Source: a virus
Virus record (IMG/VR): IMGVR_UViG_3300027969_002932
Coordinates: 1 to 23,466 of that record
Direction: 5' to 3' (one strand)
DNA: 23,466 nt
Shown here: piece after piece, positions 12,901 through 17,143 of the stretch
How positions within the stretch are numbered: position 1 is the first letter of the stretch
How the letters are laid out: each line of letters begins with the position of its first letter
Made by a program: the position numbers and the translations under genes
The notes under the pieces: generated by a model
Told to the model about the DNA's origin: nothing
Databases searched by the model: none
What the model saw: the letters and a program-made list of their open reading frames with translations, nothing else

Positions 12901-13363
12901 CGATCTTGGTATCTGTATAGGCTTTATTGGATGCTTCGTCAGAAGTTATAGGAGTAGCTAGTTCTTGTATTCTAAACTGTGTACCACCCGATTGACCTTT
13001 TAAATTTCCACCTAATCTTGGACTTGTATCTGCAGAAATAGTGCTTCGAGTATTGGTAATTGTGATTTCATTTTCTTGGTCAAATACCAAACTTATACCA
13101 GTACCAGCAACTAATTGTTTAAACACCAACCCAGATTCGTTGGCATTAACTGCAACTAAAGAATTTTCAAATCCTTGATAGTAGGCATCGCCCTCGCCAC
13201 CAACTGGGGCGTCTTCTAGAGTAGAAAATTTTAGTCTACTGCCTAGGCCTAATGCTCCATAGAGTTCTCTGAAGTTGTCATTTACTTTTCTAAATGAGTC
13301 GCGAATACTGTCGCCTGTACCGTCATTACCGACAATACCTATATCAATCGTTTTTCTTGCCAT
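3923..13363 (-). CDS. Giant phage fibre/baseplate protein (3146 aa) with gp10-like N-terminus and beta-helix region
   Basis: Residues 1-45 (IDIGIVGNDGTGDSIRDSF, then VNDNFRELYGALGLG) match the gp10-like docking module. Residues ~560-600 (VFVEAGIYYENLPLRVPQN, then GDEFRRTIIRP) look like a pectin-lyase-type beta-helix entry. A C-x-RDVGLIID-type motif occurs near residues 700, 1065 and 1210, the last degenerate. A TxxHGLxxGxxVxF module recurs near 820, 1640 and 1815. Residues ~1400-1465 (ICDMGYGLIAANGGLTE and TGGQIRSIGGSSAHG) form a block I recognise from T4-like marine phages. Residues ~2480-2745 hold seven ~40-residue repeats and ~2760-3010 two and a half ~115-residue repeats. The last ~130 residues (from ADLAERYATDQEYPVGTVVV) form a compact C-terminal domain seen at the end of phage fibres, perhaps self-cleaving or chaperone-like. 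The start has AGGA 10 nt upstream and a CTAAATA late element. No enzymatic residues could be assigned. Confidence 0.85.
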   Translation of the reverse strand: MARKTIDIGIVGNDGTGDSIRDSFRKVNDNFRELYGALGLGSRLKFSTLEDAPVGGEGDAYYQGFENSLVAVNANESGLVFKQLVAGTGISLVFDQENEITITNTRSTISADTSPRLGGNLKGQSGGTQFRIQELATPITSDEASNKAYTDTKIALAGVNAIDPAVGIVNSAFGTMTGPLVLSRDPRPEDDVTYGGLVAATKNYVDNAGYASRINLYVSTAGSDERIGVGSSTQGRALAFAYRTLEAALKRAEEIIKASPPEIGPYKKVLTWTNPESGVRSNANLTEIQVSPDSGTGFAGRVTLTVDSVQLIDSGFNFQAGEILKIKPTGGSDADAATVQILTVNSQPGTPNGPILTYRIVTGGRFDEGLGGTGTGLPETNANGYVYWPSTVPGSTYGTNALFLVKYRVSTAIIESPGSGFSLVSVRVSPTVTDTGATAGFGFADVSSGTIVGITITDGGEGFTEFPELVVNLPRFAIYTGHQRTDYTGDVTTDSAAARRGRDIREGLYLYGETSGALAQILAHSGELDTSGNELFDIDIKYGVFKIGESISYGDVANTRQLCVFVEAGIYYENLPLRVPQNVAINGDEFRRTIIRPKKGMSSSPWAFQYFRRDKIIDGLNTARNDYNAARDDVFGYHYLGNADEPIYPEASINNKGYYRSAADLLSLNKKFIQEEVITWINKNTVEDVSPFGTGFTYNQDLCKRDVGLLIDAMVFDLRYGSAPRTISAALKYRGSATDLGDPAIAIGPDQLDQTIAAIRRLETVAQAVIKNVTVSPSSYTNPNTGTLITYSEPQIVDSAYTAETGAGGAAITVLSVTRDSNCTITTTGLHGLSTGETVTFRNMGGMTNLNGRSFTIAVATTSSFVIYEYGDSTPVNSVNFAAYTASSGDVIPNGGVIARLTDVIVDIIDSASSSFNEPLDNDLMDVFLMNDATILRAITIQGHGGFGLVLDPEGQILAKSPYAQEGAVFSKSNGQHQFNGGMFVDGFSGNVEFRITQKISTTRLVVSELKRLPQLPASFIVEDTVYRINYVRDFTYGTSGSTATLVLDETTPWPYPVFSYNEAICSRDVGLIIEGLGYDVVQGGNYWSRKAGLTYRQANAAVVLNDQLDLTIRAIEYAHDLADDSLAALAPTSFYDASRAVVAQSKLNFSNIIRRGTTAAPTLSLPTPAGAPSNRINAKALLINNSDFLKELGTGYITTTYPLLVFSSPSSQRDIEYIISAICYDLNYGGDSETRDAAYRYFNGVGDTLELQVLSTQYQACENALTAVKNAAKQVIVNTTVATTYGATTTQRYDLSNPSDSTVVAVLETLFSIVINALTAYRTNGGTEAQKLAAGVAAANIAASTYPDLVTDSAGRTYDTYKKLARTSLTTAKTSIQTGTVAWVNDNSNIFEILMPGNRSMLSNDFTQICDMGYGLIAANGGLTEAVSMFTYYCYTSYYSLTGGQIRSIGGSSAHGVYALAAEGSDPLEVPTPVDLYYELTQGAVVYNVGGLYNNAKAGFIVYVTDYDYNPRSFSEVEVDHGGQIGLVRYPVISAVSESDFPNDSTGQKLYRLNLSSDTDGLAETIANGTRVTLRMNTEVILTGGVVGVAVRPSTALKLYELYTSQLYRVLQFTDYFPPTYENRTCTFSVANEAVVTVTAHNQLPGYAVRFYTSGTLPAGLIQDDTYWIIDEGYTTTTFKISLSKNGSPISIADAGVGSHYFTATKLANTLLKDGYNWAEMTLSPRQEYAVRTSSPGGARLIVGPRETVSTYVYKVLSVGTTAWNSIGYVGSPTVGGTFTRNSTSLADYGTGTCVVNSATCTFDHTTNTITRNSHGFVDGDVVRFDTDGTLPGGDPGLTAFIQYIVYNKGTNTFQLVGYLGSTTVIDFSDNGSGTFVVDLVNGGAGSTKLAIVEVGTNDVPRLVGTKFGWKGRVHEVTQYDSPAITGESYANVYFTPALETSAVTVYGSVTLFAGVAARTDGSQGTLTIRIALTRVTSHDLLEIGTGSYADTNYPNEIYGPPVRIATETLLDTTGEVEYAQIVERGEGRCFFVTTDQFGNFSVGPFFRVDQGTGTVTFSASLALSNLSGLGFKRGVPIAEFSTDSAMSDNATDTVPTENATRTYIDRRLGVDHSGITVDSGRLLPVTTGGFLALTGQLGMKGSLNLDQNRIRNVADPVDPQDAVNRRSISFDAIIANSFPGQQVSAGMAIAFTGTGNEGRAVTISGDLSVPGDNAITTGLDSTQNAWNIYIKDDVIDNANINSTAAIVQSKLSMVAASTRANATSITQADRGLVSFNSAEFTLTSGWAELKTNGIAVGKLAQIATETVLGRTISGTGDVSAVAFSDVVNTGLGIKKSQYSSAGAFLRRKTDASTFSADGNFETILAKDFYSGINFTDTDANGKLVIRDPSGDIGSRDIYALRSFYVGTSANVNKKLVDTALTATGGQINIYGFNGTLGVSIGDGSLTTDKVSSYRNNSHRFRLYDDSAFAPIQVSSVISDTFTTGGATTVGTITGNLSMSGVSNLTLGTGTIDATTGTLKSTTLTTGAVGTAGTLTGAWSLNTTSKLIGQTGSEIDFSTGTIKSRTFTTGANTTTGNMTGNWTMTSGSKIDFTSGTLQSTTLTTGATATAGVITGQWSTAVGSTINLGTTTFTTRDITTGGEAITGTITGDWSMVGLSNLTWGTGYLDMRTGTFYTDTLTTGAAGTAGVITGNWSMATTSNLTLGTGAIDARTGTLYTDTLHSGDTATAGLITGAWTLASGSTLVASTIASQANSATITATNANTANTIVLRDASGNFSAATISASLSGNASTASAWATGRTITLTGDVTGVSAAWTGSGNISIATTISADATVLGTDTTGQYASTVGVSGNGLSCTTPNGTDGTAYTITSNATNLNTVSTLVFRDSSGNFSAGTITAALSGNASTATTAAAWTTGRTITLTGDVTGTSALFDGSGNLSFATTIAANSVELGTDTTGSYVQQGTTSGNGLSGSVNSEAGTFTVTSNATNLNTANTIVFRDSSGNFSAGVMTGTATAARYADLAERYATDQEYPVGTVVVFGGEKEITVSNIKMDTRVAGVISANPAYMMNCEAGSDATHPYVALAGRVPCRVVGKIKKGDMLVSSGIAGIAVATDNPRMGSMIGKALEDYDSDHIGTIEIVVGRA
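4318..5080 (-). repeat. Two and a half ~115-residue repeats in the giant fibre gene
   Basis: The unit begins with (V/F)RD(A/S)SGNFSA and continues with LSGNAST, GRTITLTGDVTG, GSGN(I/L)S(I/F)ATTI and GTDTTG. Copies start near 5048, 4704 and 4360, spaced about 345 nt. The third is cut short by the C-terminal domain. The copies differ at many codons, so this is an old protein repeat, not a recent DNA duplication. Confidence 0.75.
5131..5917 (-). repeat. Seven ~40-residue repeats in the giant fibre gene
   Basis: The unit is of the form TTGAxGTAGxITGxWSMxxx followed by SNLTLGTGxIDxxTGTLxxxT. Seven copies can be followed in tandem; copies 3, 4 and 7 are shortened. The pattern suggests a regular beta shaft, each unit adding one or a few turns. 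Confidence 0.75.
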
Positions 13364-13394
13364 AGTTGAATCCTAAGATTTAAGGTTGCTCTAC

Positions 13395-13401
13395 TATTTA
13401 G
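13395..13401 (-). promoter_or_regulatory. Late-type promoter element CTAAATA for the fibre operon
   Basis: On the minus strand GCTAAATAG lies 31 nt before the ATG of the giant fibre gene. It resembles the T4 late promoter core TATAAATA, and the same CTAAATA form recurs at 14951. The T4 geometry puts the transcript start near 13389, leaving a ~26-nt leader with an AGGA ribosome-binding site. There is no -35 box, as expected for late promoters. Confidence 0.55.
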
Positions 13402-13424
13402 CTCCAAAGTTTTATAAGCCGAAT

Positions 13425-13431
13425 GTAAATA
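13425..13431 (+). promoter_or_regulatory. Possible late-type element GTAAATA before the zinc-ribbon gene
   Basis: TGTAAATATAG sits 4 nt before the ATG at 13436. By T4 late-promoter geometry the transcript would start at about 13437, so translation would be leaderless or begin at the second Met (13445). In AT-rich sequence a TAAATA hexamer also arises by chance, so this site alone is weak. Confidence 0.35.
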
Positions 13432-13435
13432 TAGA

Positions 13436-13723
13436 ATGTTCCTAATGACAGAATTTCAAGAAAGTCAATATGTTAGACTCAGTAAGCTAGGGGAAGAACA
13501 CACGTATACTCGTAATAAAACTCTGGCAGTGTTTCGGTGCGACAATTGTGATGAGACATTCAAAAGAGATCTTAAACACGTAGATCGTAAAAGACTAAGC
13601 AACAACTATTTTCATTGTTGTAGTAATTGTGATCACAAAAGATTTGCTCAACGCAAAGGTGTTGAGCGTAAAAAGATATGGGACTTGCCTGCTAGCAGTA
13701 CTCTACCTGTTGGTAGATACTAG
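13436..13723 (+). CDS. Small zinc-ribbon phage protein (95 aa), function unknown
   Basis: Two Cys pairs (C35-x2-C38 in FRCDNCDETF and C62-x2-C65 in CCSNCDHKRFA) form a likely zinc ribbon, followed by a basic stretch (RKGVERKKIW) and the tail DLPASSTLPVGRY. I recall similar short proteins with SNNYFHxCSNCDxKRFAQ in T4-like marine phages, some annotated as HNH-endonuclease-like, but no catalytic HNH triad is evident. It is one of only two plus-strand genes here. There is no clear Shine-Dalgarno before Met1 (13436) or Met4 (13445), so the exact start is uncertain. Its stop overlaps the convergent iscA stop in one CTAG. DNA or RNA binding is the most likely activity, by inference. Confidence 0.7.
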   Translation: MFLMTEFQESQYVRLSKLGEEHTYTRNKTLAVFRCDNCDETFKRDLKHVDRKRLSNNYFHCCSNCDHKRFAQRKGVERKKIWDLPASSTLPVGRY

Positions 13724-14046
13724 ACTCTAAAACTTTCACCGCAACCGCATCGATCACGTTCGTTTGGATTGATAAAATCAAATCCTTCATTGAGCCCATT
13801 GCGAACCCAATCCATTGTTAGTCCGTTTAAGTATACCAGGCTTTTTGCATCAACTAGTACTACAAAGTCTTTTTGAGCAAAATTAGTTACTCCCGATTCA
13901 GCTGTGTATTGGTCTACATATTCGATGGTATATGCTAGACCACTACAGCCAGTAGTTCTTACACCTATGCGGATGCCAACGCCCTTGCCGCGGCGCTGTA
14001 AATTTTGTTTGATCTTTTTATACGCTGTGTCGGTTACGGTAATCAT
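13720..14046 (-). CDS. iscA: A-type Fe-S cluster assembly protein, IscA/HesB family
   Basis: At 108 residues it has full family length and the three conserved cysteines: C34 in RTTGCSGLAY and C100/C102 in RCGCGESFRV, preceded by NEGFDFINPN. A-type proteins bind Fe or Fe-S clusters through these cysteines and pass clusters to client enzymes. The start MITVTD aligns with bacterial IscA (MSITLSD), so the ATG at 14046 is preferred although it lies inside iscU (29-nt overlap). It is the last gene of the sod-iscU-iscA operon. It could equally be an ErpA-type carrier; Cys spacing alone does not separate the two. It is an apparently intact auxiliary gene in a phage setting. Confidence 0.92.
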   Translation of the reverse strand: MITVTDTAYKKIKQNLQRRGKGVGIRIGVRTTGCSGLAYTIEYVDQYTAESGVTNFAQKDFVVLVDAKSLVYLNGLTMDWVRNGLNEGFDFINPNERDRCGCGESFRV

Positions 14047-14404
14047 TTACGGCTGCTTTGATGGCATCTTCAGCCAATATACTACAATGTATTTTAACTG
14101 GCGGTAGGGCTAGTTCTTCGGCAATTTCGGAGTTTTTAATTGATCCGGCTTCGTCGAGTGTTTTTCCTTTGACCCATTCTGTAATAAGGCTCGAGCTCGC
14201 AATAGCCGATCCGCAGCCATACGTTTTAAATTTTGCATCTGTAATAATACCTGTATCATGATCTACCTTTATCTGTAAACGCATAACATCACCGCAGGCA
14301 GGAGCACCAACCATGCCAGTACCAATGTTATCATCATCTTTTCCAAACGATCCGACATTGCGGGGATTTTCATAATGGTCAATAACTTTGTCACTGTAGG
14401 CCAT
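14018..14404 (-). CDS. iscU: Fe-S cluster scaffold protein IscU (NifU N-terminal family)
   Basis: The 128-residue protein retains all scaffold residues: C37 and D39 (GAPACGDVM), C64 (TYGCGSAIASSS) and C107 (PPVKIHCSIL). It also has the L100-P-P-V-K104 motif that in proteobacterial IscU is the binding site for the HscA chaperone. IscU assembles 2Fe-2S clusters with sulfur from IscS; no iscS, hscA, hscB or fdx is in this window, so host partners would be needed. The start codon lies 14 nt inside the end of sod, and the end overlaps iscA by 29 nt, so the three genes are translated as a coupled set. Conservation of every ligand and of the HscA motif argues for an active protein. Confidence 0.95.
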   Translation of the reverse strand: MAYSDKVIDHYENPRNVGSFGKDDDNIGTGMVGAPACGDVMRLQIKVDHDTGIITDAKFKTYGCGSAIASSSLITEWVKGKTLDEAGSIKNSEIAEELALPPVKIHCSILAEDAIKAAVNDYRNRHSV

Positions 14405-14936
14405 TTATTTTCTCCCAATTAATAATCTTCCACTGGTTTTCTAGATACTTTTGTTTGTCAGCTTGATAGTCCAATGCCCAAGCATGTTCCCACCAATCAA
14501 TCAGCAGCACAATATCTTCTTTGATTTCGTGATTAATAATGGTTTTAATACTGCCATTACGTGCTAGGTACACCCAACCACTGCCCTGTATGCCCATAGC
14601 CACCTTAAGAAATTCTTCTTTAAACGCTTCAAACGTTTTAAATTTGCTTTCTATTAGTTCTAATACAGCACCGTCGGGCTTGTTAGAGCCAGAAGGACTT
14701 TGGTATTGATCAAATAAAATATCATGTAAAAACGCCCCTGCTTCATTGAAGTCTCTGTCACCTTCTCCTTTGTTGTAACGATCCACATAGGCTTTATATA
14801 GTGTTCCAAAGTGATAGTCTAGAGTTTCTTCACTTATAACAGGATTTAGATCTGTGCGAGAGTAAGGCAACGTTAATTGAACTAACTTGTCTTTTTTACC
14901 TTCAACAATGAAGTTTTGAATGAATTTAAATGCCAT
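14391..14936 (-). CDS. sod: Fe/Mn-family superoxide dismutase (181 aa)
   Basis: The family is identified by the metal ligands H42 (LDYHFGTLY), H71 (AGAFLHDILFD), D147 and H151 (LLIDWWEHAWALDYQ), the gateway Tyr (Y50), and GSGWVYL. It converts superoxide to peroxide and oxygen in the cytoplasm. The ATG at 14936 (MAFKFIQNF) is chosen over the upstream TTG-type start at 15011 because the extra 25 residues overlap the divergent promoter and match nothing in the family. It diverges from standard enzymes: L46-Y47 replace the usual His-His pair after the first ligand, G67 occupies the position of the FeSOD Gln, and N135-H136 lies about where MnSOD has Asn-Gln. Metal preference is therefore open. It is the first gene of the sod-iscU-iscA operon. 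Confidence 0.88.
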   Translation of the reverse strand: MAFKFIQNFIVEGKKDKLVQLTLPYSRTDLNPVISEETLDYHFGTLYKAYVDRYNKGEGDRDFNEAGAFLHDILFDQYQSPSGSNKPDGAVLELIESKFKTFEAFKEEFLKVAMGIQGSGWVYLARNGSIKTIINHEIKEDIVLLIDWWEHAWALDYQADKQKYLENQWKIINWEKINGLQ

Positions 14937-14941
14937 ACGTG

Positions 14942-14957
14942 TATTTACCGCTAAATA
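14942..14957. promoter_or_regulatory. Palindromic divergent late-promoter pair TATTTA-CCGC-TAAATA
   Basis: The 6-bp arms are perfectly inverted around CCGC. Plus strand: CGCTAAATA, predicted start near 14963, then AAGGAG (14965-14970) and the ATG at 14977. Minus strand: CGGTAAATA, predicted start exactly at the A of the sod ATG (14936). The two elements are 4 bp apart, so one polymerase would exclude the other. Confidence 0.55.
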
Positions 14958-14976
14958 AATTCCTAAGGAGATTAAT

Positions 14977-15288
14977 ATGCTAGGATTAATTAAAAAACTA
15001 TTTGGAGCCAAAGATGCTGCACCTGCACCTGTAGAAGCTGCACCCGTTCCATATAAAGTTGAGGCAGCACCTGCCCCGGCAGTTGAGGCAGTAGTTGTTG
15101 TTCCAGAGGCAGTTGTTCCAGCGGCTGTGGTTGAACAAGCACCTGCTAAAAAGCCTGCACCTAAAAAGCAACAGTTCGCTAAAAAGCCTGCTGCTCCAAA
15201 GACTGCAACGCCAAAAGCACCACCTAAGCCAAAAGCACCACCTAAGCCAAAAGCACCACCTAAGCCAAAAGCAAAGCCGGCTGCTTAA
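14977..15288 (+). CDS. Ala/Pro/Lys-rich low-complexity protein (103 aa)
   Basis: The protein has a short amphipathic start (MLGLIKKLFGAKD), an Ala/Pro/Val/Glu-rich middle (residues ~14-55), and a very basic tail of KKPAPKK and KAPPKP units (residues ~58-103). It resembles the C-terminal tail of histone H1 or other flexible nucleic-acid-binding tails in composition only; no fold can be assigned. A strong AAGGAG site 6 nt before the ATG and a CTAAATA late element just upstream support a real, late-expressed gene. Its end overlaps the convergent uvsE end by 29 nt. Possible roles are DNA packing, a virion-internal protein, or membrane association through the N-terminal helix; all are inference. 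Confidence 0.7.
   Translation: MLGLIKKLFGAKDAAPAPVEAAPVPYKVEAAPAPAVEAVVVVPEAVVPAAVVEQAPAKKPAPKKQQFAKKPAAPKTATPKAPPKPKAPPKPKAPPKPKAKPAA
15211..15273 (+). repeat. 18-nt tandem repeat, 3.5 copies, encoding KAPPKP units
   Basis: The unit CCAAAAGCACCACCTAAG is repeated exactly three times, followed by half a copy. It encodes PKAPPK in the Ala/Pro/Lys-rich protein. Read on the other strand it supplies the last codons and the TAG stop of uvsE. Exact identity of the copies suggests recent slippage-type expansion. Confidence 0.9.
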
Positions 15289-16306
15289 GACTTTGTTCAT
15301 AAAGTGCAAAGCTGGCTAGATTCTTAGCCTTGCTTTCGCACATTATGTCAAATTGGTCTCGAAAGCTCAAAGCCCATTCATTCACTGCTGTATTCCAGTA
15401 GAAGTTTGAGTGAGCTCTGAGCTTTGATTTTTTATGCCCGGTTTCTAAGAGGGACGAAAGATCGGGGCGGATGTGTCGGGGATGCTCAACAATACAGTCT
15501 TCCCGTGAAACACTGTAATGTATAACAGGTCGCACACCACGCCAACTATCAATAATCCGCTTAACACGGTCGTCAGTCGGTTCAATATATTCTCCTGTGT
15601 GTATCCAATGATGGTGTATGTCTAGCACCAATGCGCAGGTATTTACCAACTCAAGGCTTGAGTCAATACCCCACGAGATTTCGTCGTTTTCGATTGTGAT
15701 ACAGTTGCGAGCTTCGGGGCTCAACCTCTGCATCACACGCTTAATTCCATCAGGACCTTGCCGGCCACTGATATGTACATTGATTTTAAAGTCTTGAAAG
15801 GTTTTGCCATAGCCCATCCAGCGAGCCATGTCAGTGTGATACTCAAATTCTTCAATGCTTCTGCTTACAATATCGTCACTAGCAGATGCCAGCACAGTAA
15901 ACTGACCAGGGTGAAAAGACAACCTAACACCCCTCTCGCGAGCCAAATCTCCCACGGCTCGAAATCCTCTTTCACAAGTGTCACGGACAGAGGGAATCCG
16001 CCAAAACCTGCTCCAAGTTGGCTCAGTGTACACAGGCAGAATATCGCTGCCGAGTCGTACCATTCTAAGATTTTCATCAAGGGTTCCTACTTTCTCAACC
16101 AACTTGCGAACCGCTTCAATATTACCTACCATTAGGTCATAGAGCTTTTGTTCGGCTACTTCTGTTGTTTGTCTATTTAACCAGGCAACAGTGGTACTGC
16201 CAGTATTATACTGTTTGCAGTTGTCTTTTTGTTTAATGCCGTTGATTTGACTAGGTCCGTCAATCCATTTGCAGGCAAAGCCTATGCGTCTGTGTGTAGT
16301 GTTCAT
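15260..16306 (-). CDS. uvsE: UV-damage endonuclease, UvsE/UVDE family (348 aa)
   Basis: The start RRIGFACKWIDGPSQINGIK and the body are typical of the UVDE TIM-barrel repair nuclease, which nicks 5' of cyclobutane dimers and 6-4 photoproducts. Visible metal-site motifs are RLSFHPGQF, NVHISGRQG, ITIENDE, VLDIHHHW, IHYSVSRED and RAHSNFYWN. The length is normal for the family. A host-like promoter (16313-16341) predicts transcription from the A of the ATG, so early, leaderless expression is likely. There is no good Shine-Dalgarno. The last residues (KQPALLLA) are the antisense reading of the convergent gene's tandem repeat, so the C-terminal tail may differ between relatives. Its likely job is repair of sunlight damage to the incoming phage genome. 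Confidence 0.93.
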   Translation of the reverse strand: MNTTHRRIGFACKWIDGPSQINGIKQKDNCKQYNTGSTTVAWLNRQTTEVAEQKLYDLMVGNIEAVRKLVEKVGTLDENLRMVRLGSDILPVYTEPTWSRFWRIPSVRDTCERGFRAVGDLARERGVRLSFHPGQFTVLASASDDIVSRSIEEFEYHTDMARWMGYGKTFQDFKINVHISGRQGPDGIKRVMQRLSPEARNCITIENDEISWGIDSSLELVNTCALVLDIHHHWIHTGEYIEPTDDRVKRIIDSWRGVRPVIHYSVSREDCIVEHPRHIRPDLSSLLETGHKKSKLRAHSNFYWNTAVNEWALSFRDQFDIMCESKAKNLASFALYEQSLKQPALLLA

Positions 16307-16312
16307 ACATAC

Positions 16313-16341
16313 AGTATAACATCTTCACCGCCAGTTGTCAA
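16313..16341 (-). promoter_or_regulatory. Early sigma70-type promoter for uvsE (TTGACA-17-TATACT)
   Basis: The -35 is TTGACA (16336-16341) and the -10 is TATACT (16313-16318), with a 17-nt spacer. The -35 overlaps the last codons of the glycosyltransferase gene. The expected start, 7 nt past the -10, is 16306, the A of the uvsE ATG. It shares TTGACAACT and GATGTTATA with the promoter at 22627-22655. Confidence 0.75.
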
Positions 16342-17143
16342 CTACAAAAGGATCCGGAACAACATCGGGATTTGGGTCACCGTGAAACACAGCAATAGAA
16401 CACTGGGGATTAACCTGTAGATTGTGCGCTACGGTTTTAAACCCGCTCTTGCCAGTTCTCACAACCAGTTCTTCACGACTACGGATTTCCCATTTATAAC
16501 TCTGTATCCATTCTATAGGCCAAAATCTAATACGATCCTTGGCCACATGCCAAGTCCAATCTTGATCTCCGTGCATCCTTTGAGCGGTTGCGGGATTGGC
16601 AACAAATCTATCCCAGATATCTGTTTGCGTTCCATGTATCCAACTCATTACACTGCTGTTAAGCATACGCCAACTAGGATGAAACTTTCGATTGAAGTCT
16701 TGTATACCCATAAAATTATTTCCCAGATTAAACACAATTTTATCTAGGGTTCCGCAGATTACAACATCGAGATCGAGGTATAGTATTCTTCCTGCAATAT
16801 TTAAATTGGGATCAAACATGTGAACCTTATGCCACCAAGGTTTAGTATATCCGGCACTTCTTTGATAGATTGTTCTTACACCTGAAATTGGGTTTGGATC
16901 ATCGGTAAGGCAGGCAAATTCATAAGGAACAGTCATATGTCTACTGACCATGTTCCTTAATCTTTCTACATATTCTGAGCCGTACTTGTTACCAAATTTA
17001 ACACAGAGAACAGTTATCTTGTTCGAATTATGATCTACTGGATGGACAACAGTCTGTTCTAAAGGAGGAAGGTATCCGTTTTGTTTATAAAAACGAAACT
17101 GCTCTTTAGTTAGACTGTCTCTTACTTCTTTTGACAATTTCAT
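16325..17143 (-). CDS. Putative GT-A-fold glycosyltransferase (272 aa)
   Basis: A Rossmann-like strand (ITVLCVKFG, residues 43-51) is followed by [10 protein letters not shown] (74-83), WWHKVHMF (103-110) and the DxD motif D124-L-D126 in [14 protein letters not shown]. Then come MLNSSVMSW (160-168), HGDQDW (191-196) and a C-terminal VFHGDPNPD. This order fits a nucleotide-sugar transferase of the GT-A type like those in many marine phages; DxD would bind the metal and sugar-nucleotide. Residues 1-40 are an extra N-terminal piece. The gene begins 38 nt inside the end of kdsA, so it is read from the same transcript. Acceptor (host surface glycan, phage protein or phage DNA) and donor are unknown. 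Confidence 0.75.
   Translation of the reverse strand: MKLSKEVRDSLTKEQFRFYKQNGYLPPLEQTVVHPVDHNSNKITVLCVKFGNKYGSEYVERLRNMVSRHMTVPYEFACLTDDPNPISGVRTIYQRSAGYTKPWWHKVHMFDPNLNIAGRILYLDLDVVICGTLDKIVFNLGNNFMGIQDFNRKFHPSWRMLNSSVMSWIHGTQTDIWDRFVANPATAQRMHGDQDWTWHVAKDRIRFWPIEWIQSYKWEIRSREELVVRTGKSGFKTVAHNLQVNPQCSIAVFHGDPNPDVVPDPFVVDNWR

Noticed and set aside
14937-15011. A 25-residue N-terminal extension of the superoxide dismutase
   Set aside because: It overlaps the divergent promoter and the start of the plus-strand gene and has no counterpart in the family. The ATG at 14936 begins at the normal family start.
14998-15309. Minus-strand open frame rich in Trp/Cys/Arg/Leu opposite the Ala/Pro/Lys-rich gene
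   Set aside because: It is the antisense reading of a low-complexity repeat, with no ribosome-binding site. The plus-strand frame has a strong site and a promoter.
15289-15320. CTTTG...CAAAG as a terminator between the convergent genes
   Set aside because: Only a 5-bp stem, no T-tract, and it lies inside the uvsE coding sequence.
15865-16080. A 71-residue hydrophobic minus-strand frame inside uvsE
   Set aside because: It lies wholly within the well-recognised uvsE frame, which explains the sequence.
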